This document shows positions 47,933 through 59,749 of a stretch of 64,000 nucleotides of DNA, in pieces. Both the position numbers and the translations under genes were made by a program. Source of the DNA: Medicago truncatula (Eukaryota > Streptophyta > Magnoliopsida > Fabales > Fabaceae); NCBI RefSeq assembly GCF_003473485.1, contig NC_053047.1, forward strand, positions 30,118,972 through 30,182,971. Direction: 5' to 3'. The notes beneath the pieces were generated by a model that was given only the letters and a program-made list of their open reading frames with translations, was not told the origin of the DNA and did no database searches. The stretch's first letter is position 1; each line of letters opens with the position of its first letter.

Positions 47933-49100
47933 TTTTATATGAGAAAAAGAAGTTATAAATTATTTACAAACTTTCCTTCATTATTAGTTTAAGAAAGATA
48001 AATTATACTTTTAAAATTACAAGAAATTTTATTTTATAAAATTACAAAAGTTAGAAAATGTTTGAGTAGTAAATAGCTAAAGTATAGTAGAGAAATAAAA
48101 CTAATACTAATATTGTAAAACGACATAATTTTTTTCTTCCTAAACTAAAATACTAACTTATATGGAATATTGAATTCCTTGTTGTAACCGTGTGACATAG
48201 TTACGACCTTCGACTTTTTGATATAGATTGACAACTAACAATGCGTGATATAAACATCTAATTTCAAATTAACAACTGTGAATTGGACCGTAGGTGATCA
48301 CCATTCCATCTATATATTTTTTTGTTACATCGACTTGTAGAGTATTGTGAGATAAATATGAAAAAGATGTGACTTTTTTCCTCAAGAAAATTAGAATCTA
48401 AATGAATGCTATGAACATCATATGTAATATCAACTCATTTATTGTGTGAAATTCATGTGGATTCAATTACTTAGATGAATTTCATTTTTAAGGTGTAAGA
48501 ATGATATCAATTTCATGCAAGAAGAGATGTAGTGTCATAATCATAAATATTGTTAAAAAGAGAGCCTTCCAAATTGTTGGAAAATAATTCCATCAATTAT
48601 TTCCCAACAATTAAAATTTCATCATTTAAATTGAATATATGAGATTTGAGATTCAAACTCAAACCCAAATCCATCCCAATCGAGCCATTTTCACGGAGAC
48701 ATTATCCAATTTATTATACAAAAAGTATTTTTAGATTACCATGATATTGATACAAAATTATTTCCTTGAAAAATTTGTAGAATACACATGGGGAGTTCTC
48801 ATCTTTCAAGATGATTTTTTTCTTCTTCATACACAACTTAGTAATCGGACCGACAATCACATACTTAAAGGTTGAAGTCATTTACCACTTGCATGGATTA
48901 ATTCTTTGTATGTGCTACCTGAACCAATCCTTTTTTTTTTTTATTTTTTTTTTTATAAAAAACAAATTGATCAACTAAAATTGATTTATTTAATTCATAA
49001 CATAGATCAAATACATACCACATAAATATTTAAATAATGATGTCCCAAATTGTTAAGCTGGATGTCATGAGTGAAGTTCAAACCCCAACAACTCCACTTT

Positions 49101-49264
49101 TTTTGTGGCTTTTGCACTGGTTTCCGACCCATCAAAGGTGGACGACTAATCCAACTCGTACGTAAAAGCATGTGCATTGGCCAAATGTTGTTTCCTTTAG
49201 AAAATGAACCCACGTCTTAAAAGGAGCTCCTTGCCACTGAAGTCCAAGCAATTTAGTTCGTCAC
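49101..49264 (-). mobile_element. tRNA-derived SINE, relative of 23281-23456
   Basis: It shares caccggtttccgacccat-type wording, ggagctccttgccactg and a T run at the + left end with the copy at 23281, but the B box has decayed. Target duplication ctccacttt at 49092-49100 and 49265-49273. Confidence 0.8.
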
Positions 49265-49616
49265 CTCCACTTTGTGTGCGTGAGCTTATGATAACTTTGT
49301 CATTTTGTCTATCTACTTAAAAAAAACAATATTTAAATAATGCTCTTATGTGTGTTTGTTTACAATTACGAGGAATCAAATCATAATGAAAACCAAAGGG
49401 ATCTCTAATACTAGTAATTAAAAATCAACAAAAAAACAAAAAGAGAGAAAAAACAAAACAAACACACACTCATTTGGCGCACACATCCATCATCACCATC
49501 ACACTTGTTTCTTCCTCCCTTCTTCTTCTCCTCCTTTCCTTTCCTTTCTCTCTCACTCACTCAATCCTCCTTCATTCCTTCAACCACACAAACCAATCCA
49601 CTAAAAACCCGGGTCA

Positions 49617-52600
49617 ATGACCCAAACCCAAAAAAAACCTACCAACCCCAAAAAAACCCAATCTGAACCACCTTCCTCTTCTTCTTCATCCTCTCGAACC
49701 GGAATGAAACTTATCGTTCCTCTTCAAGCCGTAGTTCAAGGTCGCAACGGTTTTCTCCTGGGTAGTTTAATCCCTTTGTCACTCTTTTACTTTCTTCAAC
49801 TCTACCTTAAACGACGTCGTTCTGAGAACAATAACAATACTCCTTCTTCTCCTACTACGCTTCTTCTTCCTCGTTCTTCTTCTCGTTCGAATTTATCCTC
49901 TCGTGGCTCTATTTCGCGTGTGAGAGTATCGAAACTAGCGAATGTTGTTGCCAAACGTGATGATTCTCTTTATTATGTTGGAATTGAAAGAGTTGAGAAA
50001 GATCCTTATCATGTTAAGTTTAATCCTAATGGGATTATTCAGCTTGGTTTGTCTGATAACAAGGTCAGTTTTTTGTTTTTGTTTTTTGTTTTTTGTTTAA
50101 TGATTGTTTTCGGATTTTACAATGTTTATGTTGTTTTTTTTGTTAAAAAATAAATGTTTGCCATTACTTTTCCCACCCTATGAGTTTCTGGCGCGTATTT
50201 TTAGAGGTTTTTAGTGTTTATGCCGGTATGGATTTTCTAATCCGAACTGTATAGGGTGAACTGCACGAGAAACTCATAGGGTGAGAAAAGAAGTAGTAAA
50301 AATTGTTTATGTTGTTTTTTTGGTTAAAGAAATGTTGGCAGTTACTTTTCCCACTTTTCTAGCGCGTCTTATTTGGATTCTAGAATCCGAAATGTTTCAT
50401 AGTGTTTTTGGAGGTTTTTACTGGGTGTTTATGCCAGTATTAATTTTATAATCCGAACTGCATAGGGTGAAATGGACAGGGTGCATGAGAAACTCATAGG
50501 GTGGGAAAAGAAGTAGTAAAAAATGTTTATGTTGTTTTATTAGAGTGAAGACCCAATTTAGTCATTTACAATTTTCTGGGGACTAAGACAAAAATAAAAC
50601 CCAAATTTGTTGTTGATATTTTCATAACGAGGATAAATTAGTCTTTGTTTTATTATAATGGAGGGACTAGTTCGTCCCCAATATGAAAATGTGGTTTTAT
50701 CTTTGTGTGATCAAGGATCTGTTTGGATTGGTTTATTTTTTAGTTTATGTAAAACAACTTATGCAAATAAGTAAACTTTTATGTATTATTGATAACTTGT
50801 CAAGGTAGTTTATGAGAAAGTAGCTTATGATGATTTAATTTTCGTTAGTGAGCATTTATGAATCAACATAAAAACTTATTTATTTGTATAAACTATTTTT
50901 CATAAGCTAAAAAATAAGTCAATCCAAACGATCTCTAAGTTTAGGCGTGAGAAAATTGTGAGGGATCAAAATGGGTTTTTAGTCTTTTTGCATTTTGAAT
51001 AAAGACCCAAATTGGTGCTTACAATCTTTTTTTAGTCACTTACAAAATCATAATACACAAATCAAATTAATCTATTGTAAACAAATTATAGCAGAAAGAC
51101 TGATTTGTCGTTGGTATGAAAATGTCATGACATGAACTGATTTGGACATTATTTTAAGTCACGACTAAATTGGTTTGCGAGAAAATTGTGACGGATCAAA
51201 TTGGGTATTTACTTGTGTCTTTTTTTTCCTCTCTTTTCCTGGGTATGTTTGTTTTTTAATTATTTTTTTGTTTGTTTTGTTTTAATTTTGGGTTTTTTTT
51301 TTGCATGGTGTAGTTGAGTTTGGATTTGATTGAGAAATGGTTGGTGAAGAACTTGGAGGGATCAATGATGGGGAATGAAGATATCAATTTAAGTATAAAT
51401 GGAATTGCGCCTTATCAATCATTTCATGGATTGAATGAATTGAAAATTGTAAGTGAATTTATTTATATATTTGCTGTTATTTTGCCGTATTGTACTGTTT
51501 TATGTTATACAAAAATACTGCTCAAACTGAAGGGAAATTTTTATCATACAACTGTAAAACCGGTAATGTTGTATGGGACAAAGTGTTGGTCGGTAAAGAA
51601 CAAACACGAGAGTAAAATAAGCGTAGACGAGATGAGATGTTGCATTGGAGAGTGTTGGTCGGTTCAGAACCAACACGAGAGTAAAATTAGTTTAGAGGAG
51701 ATTAGAATGTTGCATTGGATGGTATGACTAGACATGATAGAATTAGAAATGTCAATATTAGAGAGTTGGGGTAGCACCTGTAGTAGAAAAGATGGTAGAA
51801 ACTCGGCTTAGGTGGTTTGGGCATTTAGGCATTTAGAGAGAAGACCTGTAGATTTTGTAGTAAGGAGAGTAGATAAGATGGAGAGTAGTCAAATCACTAA
51901 AGGCAGAGGAAGACCTAGAAAAAAACTATCTGAGAAACTATTAAGGATCTAGAGATTAATGAGTTATATAGGGATATGATATATCATTGAATATTATGGT
52001 TGCGTTTGATCCATGCAGCCGACCTCACTTAGTGGGATAAGGTTTGGTTGTTGTATTATGCATTGTATTTTGCTTAGAGGGAATGCATGTGTTGTGGTAT
52101 TTGAATCCACTTATTTAAGTGTTGTTGATCTTGGATCGCCGAAAATAGTGTTTTGTTCAAATTGCACCACACAACACTGATATAACATTGCCCTAACTGC
52201 TATTTGACAACATTTTGTACTAAATAGTGTATCACGGAACAATAATGATTTGTTCGAATTCTGCTACGCTATAGTCACTATTTAATTACACTGATTATTT
52301 TAAGGAATCGTATGATTTTTACTGTGTGTTGATATTTAGCTTTTAGGTATTGATTTTTGAAATTTGTTTATTGTTATCATTAAATATTAAGTGGAAGTGC
52401 AAGAACTTGTGTGTAGCACAATGAGAATAGGTGTTATGGCATGTTGTTGTGAACTAGTTATCCCAAAAGTTTTAGCTATTTGTAGAGACTTATTGTATTT
52501 AAAATGGTTGTAATAAACCTCTTATTGTGCTTAATTCTAATTATTTTTACTGTTGTTGTTGATGATGATGACGATTATTAAATTTTGGAGAATTGAAGTG

Positions 52601-55055
52601 TGAAGGGTCAAACTTTAGAGTTTAGAGTGTAGACCACATCACTTGGTCATGGAGACTGATACCTTTAATCTGTTATACCAGAAGTTTAAGATGAATAATT
52701 TTATAGTATTTCTAACATTTTGGAGAATTGATCCTCTAATAATATCCATATTTTCCCCTGCATAGTTGTGAATCGTGGAAAATAGCGATTGGTTGAAATT
52801 TCGCTCTGCGATAGTCTATAGTGTTATAGTCGCTATTTGACAGCACTTTTTACTAAATAGTGTACTGCGGAACAATGGTGATTTGTTCAAATTTCACTTT
52901 GCTCCACTGCTATATCCACTATTTGACAACACTGCTCCCATATTTGAGCCAATGCTAGTTGAGATATAACCTTGTTAGCTGAATGGTTTTTATTAAAGTT
53001 ATCAGTAACGTTAGTATATTTTAATTCTCGTTACGTTAAATATAGAACTTGAGCTTTTAGAGTTTTTAAGTTTAAGAACACGATTCTCTTATTAATGTAC
53101 AGGGTAATTGTTATGGTTTGAATATAAACACGTTTATCTTGATGTAACAAACCAACATTTTAATTTTAATTAGAGTTATTTGTTGTCTGAAGGAAACATT
53201 AATTTTGTTACAACTGATGGGGGTCACACAAAACAAGTTAGGATTAGGAATAAAATTAGATAGAAAGTTGGAATAACAAGTCATTATTGAAAAGATGGCC
53301 GAGTCTTGTCTTGGGTGGTTTTGACATATGTGGGGAAGACTCGTAGAAGCACTATTAAGGTAGACTAGATGGAGAATAGTCCAATAGTTAGAGAAAGAGG
53401 AAGACCATGGAAACCCATTGGTTAGATTATTAAGATAAGTTTATATTTAAATGGCCTAATGTTCGCTGCGCTACAGCGCTATAACACATTGTGTAAAGTG
53501 TTGTCAAATAGCTACTATTACAGCGCTTTAGTGTAACAGAATTTGAACAAACCGCCATTTTCTGTGATCATTAGACATGTACATAGTAAGCCATTTTGGC
53601 GACGTTAGATCCTATCTAGTTGTGGGAAAAGGTTTTTGACGGTGGTTGTACTACAGAGTTATATGTTGTTTTAAAGTTTGTTATTTAATAACTTTTCTGT
53701 ATTTGAATTTAGTTGATTTAGTTACGTCTTGCCGTTGTTTTGTTTGTCTGTTAAACTTTGGTTGTTTGCTATGATTTTGCAGGCGTTGGCAGATTTTATG
53801 CATCAGGTTATGGGAGGATCAGTAGAATTTGACCCGTCGAATATGGTACTAACATCGGGAGCAACTCCTGCAATTGAGATACTATCGTTCTGCTTGGCAG
53901 ACCATGGGAATGCATTCCTTGTCCCTACACCTTATTATCCAGGGTAATCGACGGCACTTTCTTAAACTATTGATTCCCACTTGGGTTTCATTTGGTCTGA
54001 CTTGTTTTTTTCATTTCTCTTAAAAGAAGTTAGGCTAAACAATATTTTTAAAAATATCTTAATTAAAAAGGAGCTCATCTTTTATGTATAAAAACTATTT
54101 ATAAGGAGTTTTTTGTTATCTATTTTTTTATTATTTAACTCAAATTCTATCGTTCTATAAAAAATATTTTGAAAGCTAATTAAAAAAGTGATTATGCAGT
54201 TTTGACAGGGACGTAAGATGGCGTCCAGGGATAGATTTAATACCTGTTCACTGTCGAAGTACCGACAATTTCAATCTAAACATCACTGCCCTTGAACAAG
54301 CATTTAGTCAAGCAAGAAAACGAGGAGTGAAAGTTCGCGGAATTCTCATCTCGAACCCTTCAAATCCTGTTGGCAATATTCTTACACCAGATATGCTTTT
54401 CAGTCTTCTAGACTTTGCTGAAGATAAAAACATTCATATCATTGCTGACGAAGTATTTGCAGGCTCCACGTACGGAAGCGAGGAGTTTGTGAGTATAGCC
54501 GAAGTTCTCGATTCAGAATATATAGATAAAAGCCGCGTTCATATAGTATACGGCCTATCAAAAGACCTCTCGATTGCTGGATTTAGAGTCGGAGTTATAC
54601 ATTCACACAACAAAACTGTTTTGGATGCTGCCAAAAAAATGAGCAGGTTTTCAGCTATATCTGCACCAACACAAAGGTTAGTTACTTCAATGCTTTCCGA
54701 TAAACGATTCATCCAGGAATACATTGAAACCAACCGAAATAGAATAAGACGGGTGCACGATGAGTTTGTGGATTGTTTAACCAAACTAGGAATCAAGTGT
54801 GCTAAGAGCAGCGCCGGTATGTTCTGTTGGGCTGATATGAGTGGTTTAATCAGACCTTATAGCGAGAAAGGAGAACTTGAATTATGGGAGAAGTTTATGA
54901 GTGTTGCTAAGATAAATATAACTCCTGGATCGGCTTGCCATTGCATAGAACCAGGATGGTTTCGTATTTGTTTTACAACTATATCGTTCGAGGAAATCCC
55001 TGTAGTTATTGATAGGATTCGGAAAGTTGTTGAAAGTTGTAAATCTTCCGATTGA
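49617..55055 (+). CDS. ACS10/ACS12-type PLP aminotransferase
   Basis: Exons 49617-50063, 51314-51448, 53783-53943 and 54200-55055 join in phase to 532 residues. It belongs to the ACC-synthase/aspartate aminotransferase fold-type I family. It resembles Arabidopsis ACS10 and ACS12, which are known to act as amino acid aminotransferases rather than ethylene-forming ACC synthases. Visible sites: SGATPAIE and PTPYYPGFDRDV (substrate/cofactor binding), NPSNP (residues 300-304), DE in [13 protein letters not shown], the Schiff-base lysine K369 in [15 protein letters not shown], and the late Arg in WFRICF. The N-terminus is Ser/Pro rich with a hydrophobic segment, [20 protein letters not shown], absent from true ACC synthases and suggesting membrane attachment. 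A pyrimidine-rich leader precedes the ATG. The second intron (2.3 kb) is packed with repeats. Confidence 0.92.
50715..50935. repeat. Tourist-like MITE in the ACS10/12-like gene
   Basis: Ends ggatctgtttggattg and caatccaaacgatct, with the aagct/agttta interior shared with 30661-30870. Intron 1. Confidence 0.6.
51530..52060 (+). pseudogene. RTE-type LINE 3' fragment in intron 2
   Basis: Broken frames give [26 protein letters not shown]-like and RGRPRK words, the C-terminal end of plant RTE-LINE ORFs. The characteristic tail gcagccgacctcacttagtg, ggataaggtttggttg, ttg follows. A ~67-bp segment (gtgttggtcgg..ttgcattgga) is tandemly duplicated at about 51583-51719. Non-functional. Confidence 0.7.
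52125..52290. repeat. 'AATAGCG' dispersed repeat, fifth copy
   Basis: Contains ctgctatttgacaacatttt, gtatcacggaacaataatga and attctgctacgctatagtca. Intron 2 of the ACS10/12-like gene. Confidence 0.5.
52765..52945. repeat. 'AATAGCG' dispersed repeat, sixth copy
   Basis: Contains gtggaaaatagcgattggtt, agtcgctatttgacagcact, actgcggaacaatggtgatt and ctatttgacaacactgc. Intron 2. Confidence 0.5.
53215..53460 (+). pseudogene. Second, more decayed RTE-LINE fragment
   Basis: The words gaaaagatggccgagtcttg, gttttgacatatgtgg and agagaaagaggaagaccatgg parallel those in 51720-51920. Intron 2. Confidence 0.5.
53455..53565. repeat. 'AATAGCG' dispersed repeat, seventh (partial) copy
   Basis: Contains gttcgctgcgctacagcgct, gttgtcaaatagctactatt and acaaaccgccattttctgtg. 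Confidence 0.45.
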
Positions 55056-55149
55056 ATTTCCTTTATTTTTTTCTTACAATTATGATTACTGCCTCTTGTT
55101 GCTGCTTTATTATAATTTTTTGGAAGGAAAGTATACAACCCTAGATATC

Positions 55150-56630
55150 ATTCAAGTTTAGATTTCTTGAAGAATGCAGGATTTTCATTAACATTGCAGA
55201 AGAAATATTTTCTTTTGAAGCAAAACTGGCTTCAAACATTTGGTAAATACACATTTGAAAAATCATTTTCGGCGAAAAACAAAATTATATATAGATGTCA
55301 TGGTTCCATTGGATCATTCTTTTATTAGTTTAGTAAATAGTTATATTTCAAAAGACTTTGATGGAGTTGTATGAGAATTTTGTTATTGACCACTTTCAGC
55401 CTTGAAATGTACTTGCATACATGTCTTTCCTGCAATGAATGTCGGCTACTTTATGCACATTACATTTGTGAAGAACCTGGACGTCTCAGACGAGATACGA
55501 CAGGGTTTGAACTTCGGTCACGGCGTCCTGCTTTACAATTTTGGCAATTTTACCGATTGAGTTATGACTTGTGTTGTGGACAAAAGAGAAAAAGAAATAA
55601 ATAATATTATTTTTTGAAATAATTAACTGAATATATGTAAGCCTAAATGCTTTTTTTATTTTTTTTGGAGTTTCGCTATATAAATATTTCTCATTTGAAA
55701 GTGTACTTTCTTTTCTGTGATGTTTGGGGTTCAACATCAGACTTTGCATATATATTATGCATTGTCCTTAGCAAAGTGTACTTTTTGACAACATACATTA
55801 TGTATTTTTTGGGATGTTTACATCTGAAGTCATGTAGGTGGGGAGTAAAAAGTTTCCCCATGGCTTTCCTTAAACAAAAATTCTGAGGCTAATTTAAGTG
55901 AGCAATTTTTCTTGAGAAGTCCTTCTCAATCATACATCTATGGGTTGCAAAGTTGCAGAATTCAAGAGTTTTTTTTTTTTCTCTCTTTATTGCGATTTTC
56001 TGCATAACCCGTGGAAGCTAAAGCTAATATTTGGTTTGCAATGTATCTTTATGAAATGAAATTAATTGGAGCATCATATGTTTTATTTGGTAGTATTATA
56101 TGCTTTCTTAAAAAATATGATGAAAAATGTTGCTGACACATATAAGGCTGAAAAACACCACAAAAAGACCCAAATGTCACGACAGCAGTTAACTACCGAT
56201 GCGATCCTAATACAAATTTAGACATAACTCATCTTCCCTTATCTCTCTCAAAATCTCTACCAAAATCACTCAATCTCTCACTGTTCAAAATTCATCCAAA
56301 TTTATTCAACAAAATCACAACTAACTTATTATAGTGCTATTGTTTTTATTTTTATAATTTTAGTTTTAGGTTAATTTAAATTTTGTTATTTATTCAATTT
56401 TTATACTTTTAGTTTTTTAGTAGATTTACAAGTAAGATATTATCATTCATTTTTAGAGTAGATGTAAGTTGATTAAGTTTGTAAAAATGTCTTCCAAAAA
56501 AAAAAAGTTTGTAAAAATGTTTGCATGTTAAAGTTATGAGTTTTATGTTAATTTAATTTTAGGTATTTTTCTATTTTTTTAATTTTAGTTTTTGAGTTAG
56601 ATTTAGAAGTAAGAGTATATGATTCATTTT
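55150..56630. other. 3' flank and intergenic sequence, no gene seen
   Basis: AT-rich. Short ORFs at 55371-55604 and 55647-55886 lack motifs. Confidence 0.45.
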
Positions 56631-56631
56631 A

Positions 56632-56706
56632 TGTCCCTGTGAGCTTAGCTCAGTTGCATAATATATGCAAGGTCTAAGGTTAGAACCCCAGACACCACCC
56701 AAAAAA
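56632..56706 (+). mobile_element. Short tRNA-derived SINE with 15-bp target duplication
   Basis: Starts tgtccctgtgagcttagctc (A box agcttagctcagttgc), has B-box-like ggttagaacccc and ends caccacccaaaaaa. Flanks atatgattcatttta (56617-56631) and atatgatttatttta (56707-56721) differ at one base. Only about 75 nt, little more than a tRNA-like head. Confidence 0.75.
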
Positions 56707-56883
56707 ATATGATTTATTTTAAGAGTAGATATAAGTTGATTAATTTTGTTAAAATGTTTGCATGTTTATGTTATAATTATGAGTTTTAAGGTTTATATAT
56801 AATTTACAGTCCAAGTGTTCGATGAAATGTTTGAATGAGTTTTTCGTTGACTGTTTAATTTCTTATGGTGTAGATCTAAAACA

Positions 56884-57105
56884 ATGGACCGTCATTTGTT
56901 CAAAGCTCCGGTACATGTCAACGGTGGGAACCGTCATTTGTTCAAAGTCAGGGTCGATATCACGCTAAAGGATATGAAAGATCAACTTAACAAAATCAAT
57001 CAAGGACTCAACCCCGGAGACACAAGGAGGGTGGAAGACCTTCAATATGCGTGTCGCGGTTATTTGCAGACCGAAAAGATAATGCTACAGACGATGACTG
57101 CGTGA
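56884..57105 (+). CDS. 73-aa ORF, possibly transposon-derived (unassigned)
   Basis: I do not recognise it with certainty. The peptide has an internal repeat (RHLFKAPVHVNGGN / RHLFKVRVDITLKD), then DQLNKINQGLNPGDTRRVEDLQ. A similar VNGG..LF…V…LKDQL..IN..LN.GDTRRVE layout occurs, as I remember, at the N-terminus of some plant Mutator-like transposase genes. It ends early (TGA at 57105) and no transposase core follows, so at most it is a fragment. Confidence 0.3.
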   Translation: MDRHLFKAPVHVNGGNRHLFKVRVDITLKDMKDQLNKINQGLNPGDTRRVEDLQYACRGYLQTEKIMLQTMTA

Positions 57106-57309
57106 GGAGCATGTTCTCCATATATTATCGGGAACACATGTTCCCGGTAATTTAGTTGGAAGCTACGTTGAAGAGATCACCTGAATATATTCTCAACAAT
57201 TTGATTCTGCTAGAAAATTATGTTTAGGTAGCATCATTATTATGTGCATTCTTTATTTTGTTGGAATTTAAGTTTAATTCTTGTTAGTTTGCTGAAGATG
57301 TTGGTATTG

Positions 57310-57835
57310 AAGTGTCGTATACTTAGGGTAGAGATTTGCAGATTCTTTGAAAAGTCAAAGAATGAAGAGAACAAACATGTATTCTAGCAAATCAAGTTTA
57401 TAGGTTTTCACATCGAATTCCTTCGTATAAGATAAATGTCACATAAGGGAAAGCACCTCTAAGATGTTCCTTTGTATTAGATCGTGCTCTTCTGTCAATT
57501 GAAACATGTCAGTTGGCAGAGCAGTAAGATTCAATTTAAAGAAACCTCTTAGAATGCATTCTTTTACGTGATGACAGGAATGCACATTTAAGAGGTTCCG
57601 TTGAGCTTGATCATGCACCTCTCTCAATTGAAACTTGTCAGTTGGTAGGGCAGTAAGATTAAGTTCAACGCAACCTCTTGGAATGCATTCCTTTATGTGA
57701 TGACTCATCTTATATGAGGTAATTCGATGTGAGAATTTATATAGTTGATTTGATATAATACATTTATTGTGTCCTCTTCATTCTTTTGACTTTTCAAAGA
57801 AAGTTACAAATCTCTACTCGAAGTATATGATTATA
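57310..57835. repeat. Foldback element with a 129-bp tandem duplication in the loop
   Basis: The arms 57312-57455 and 57690-57835 are inverted copies, roughly three quarters identical: gtagagatttg, tctttgaaaagtcaaa, aatgaagag and cacatcgaatt occur in both. Between them two copies of a 129-bp unit (cores gcagtaagatt at 57521 and 57650) lie head to tail. Confidence 0.75.
57439..57708 (-). CDS. Repeat ORF, two 43-residue units (unknown)
   Basis: 89 residues. Two units start HHIKECIPRG and HHVKECILRG and share LNLTALPTD.FQL.E.HD..QRN.L, about 29 of 43 residues identical. The unit length equals the 129-bp DNA duplication exactly, so the frame is kept. It lies wholly inside the foldback at 57310-57835. 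There is no known domain, signal peptide or neighbour that gives a function. It could be an open frame by chance. Confidence 0.3.
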   Translation of the reverse strand: MSHHIKECIPRGCVELNLTALPTDKFQLREVHDQAQRNLLNVHSCHHVKECILRGFFKLNLTALPTDMFQLTEEHDLIQRNILEVLSLM

Positions 57836-58134
57836 CCACATATTTAGGGAGAATGTAATTTAATGTAGATGAAATTAAAACTAAATAAAATTGTGTATTT
57901 TTTTAATTGATTTTGTGTATTTGTGCAACTTTATTCGAATTTATTCAATACACAACTTTAATAAAATTTATTCAATACGCAACTTTAATCGAAACTATTC
58001 AGTACGCAACTTTATTTAAAATACCAAAATGTAAACCAAAATGCGCAGCATATAAAAAAAACATAAAAAAATATAAAAAACAGTTAGACATTACAAGCCA
58101 TCATTATATTTAATCATCTTCCTCGTCACATAAG

Positions 58135-58383
58135 TCAATTGGGTTGTCCTCGACAGTCTCTGGGGCACATGCTTTTGATCGAGGACCAAAGTAACATGTC
58201 CTTCCGCTTCTCCTCAACTTGGAATGATTGTACATCGGCACCTTCAAATTGCTTTTTTTTTTTAACGGAACCATCAAATTCGATTATGTGCCATGTCACA
58301 GTCGATTTCGCTTTCCTTTTCTCACCCTTTTTTTGTAATTGAGTAGCATCACCCTGTTTCTGAGACATATCTACATAATGCAA
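58135..58383 (-). CDS. Small Lys-rich ORF with an in-frame poly(A)-type insert (uncertain)
   Basis: 82 residues (77 from the second Met at 58368, MSQKQGDATQ). Unrecognised. The words HIIEFDG and FEGADVQS lie either side of SVKKKKQ. The DNA shows aatttgatggt and aatttgaaggt flanking tccgttaaaaaaaaaaagc on the - strand, i.e. a micro-insertion that added ten codons without a frameshift. It could be an exon of an unseen gene or chance. Confidence 0.25.
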   Translation of the reverse strand: MHYVDMSQKQGDATQLQKKGEKRKAKSTVTWHIIEFDGSVKKKKQFEGADVQSFQVEEKRKDMLLWSSIKSMCPRDCRGQPN

Positions 58384-59240
58384 ACATCAGATCAAAACTT
58401 ACTCTAATCCTAAAAATTCTACCACAAATTCCTAACAATTTTTACAACTTCTAATTGACAATTCCTAACGATTTCTAACAATTTCTAACAATTCCTAACA
58501 TTTTATAACACAATTCAATCAAAGTTTATACACTCATCAAACGTCAACAAACATGTAATGCATCTTCTAACCCATTTACATTGTTTGATTTTTCATCCAT
58601 GTTTAAGTTTTGCAAACAACCTAGAAGCCACGACAATTAACCGCTGCCAGGTAATAGCGGTTGTTCTGACCGGTCCAGAACAGTTTCTCCCCAAGCTGTT
58701 GATGCCTTTATGGTCCAGTGACTTTAGATGTGAAGAGAGGCACTCGACGTGGGCGCCTGCGGTAGTTGGCTCAGTGGCGCTCGATGCGTGTGTTTTGATA
58801 TGTGTGACGTCGACGTCTCAGATTTTTGATCCAAAACATTACGTCTATTTCGTTCCTATTAGACAATGAACTTTTTGTTTGAAAGCAAGTTAATAATGAA
58901 TTTAGAATCACAGACGATCATTTTTTTTTGGTTTAAATAAAGAAGTACTAATTTAACTTGAAGGAAAATTTATTCAATTCAAAGCATAATAATGAAACTA
59001 GTTGAAAGTTTTTCTAGCAGAAGATAACTCATCTCCGCACTCCTAATCTTACTAAATAATTCAAAACAACAAATAAAGTACCATAAAATCTTTGTTTTAA
59101 ATTAAATAAGAAAAGCCCATAATGTTTTTCCCCGTTCATACACAAGCATTAACCATCAATCTTGTGCATCTTCTTGTGTACCTAAAATGTTGGTGTAAGG
59201 GGTCATAATTCCTAAACCACAAAAATACAATCATATAGAC
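58384..59240. other. No gene recognised
   Basis: A GC-richer patch at 58620-58810 (ggtaatagcggttgttctga, cgacgtgggcgcctgcggta) has an open frame (58558-58869) without motifs. The rest is AT-rich. Confidence 0.35.
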
Positions 59241-59247
59241 TTAAAAG

Positions 59248-59650
59248 TGTTAAACAATACAGATACAAAATAAAGAACGAGAGTATGACAAAAAACGGTG
59301 GCTAGGGTTTCATAGAATAACAATTGCTTAATATTACAAAGAGTTACTAGAGAATATATAATAAAACCTAATGCACTCTAACTTGCTAATATAAAGACCC
59401 AATAGCTTAAGCTCAATACTTTATTATCTAACAAAAAGCAGAAAGTAAATAGAGTAACAAAACATTCCCACATAAAAGACATACGTTCACATTACCTAAA
59501 AAAAAGACATACATTCACATACAAATAAAATGAATAACAGTAAAACTTTATCTAACATCTAGCCTCAGACTCACAATGAGTCAACAAGAAGCATTGTGAG
59601 TTTGTCAAGCAAAATACGAAAAACATACTAAATAATATAAAGTTCTAACA
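59248..59650 (-). repeat. 3' LTR of the element above (403 bp)
   Basis: Starts TGTTAGAAC on the - strand directly after the polypurine tract and ends in aaca. It contains gggtttcatagaataacaat and tgcttaatattacaaagagt, repeated at 63950-64000. Confidence 0.7.
59474..59520. repeat. Micro-insertion with 19-bp duplication
   Basis: aaaagacatacgttcacat (59474-59492) and aaaagacatacattcacat (59502-59520) flank tacctaaaa, inside the 3' LTR. Confidence 0.5.
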
Positions 59651-59749
59651 CTTCCCCTCAAGCTGAAGCATACTAAACTTTAAGCTTGTTACAAATTAAC
59701 CTAGAAATATAAACCAAATCAGCTGTTAGCAAAACCAATGGAGAGTAGC

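Noticed and set aside
57487-57500. TTGACAGAAGAG on the - strand resembling the start of miR156/157
   Set aside because: Identity ends after about 11 nt, the sister repeat unit does not keep it, and the hairpin arms do not pair at this point.
58558-58869. 103-aa + strand ORF
   Set aside because: No motif; the GC-richer patch may be old coding DNA but no frame is convincing.
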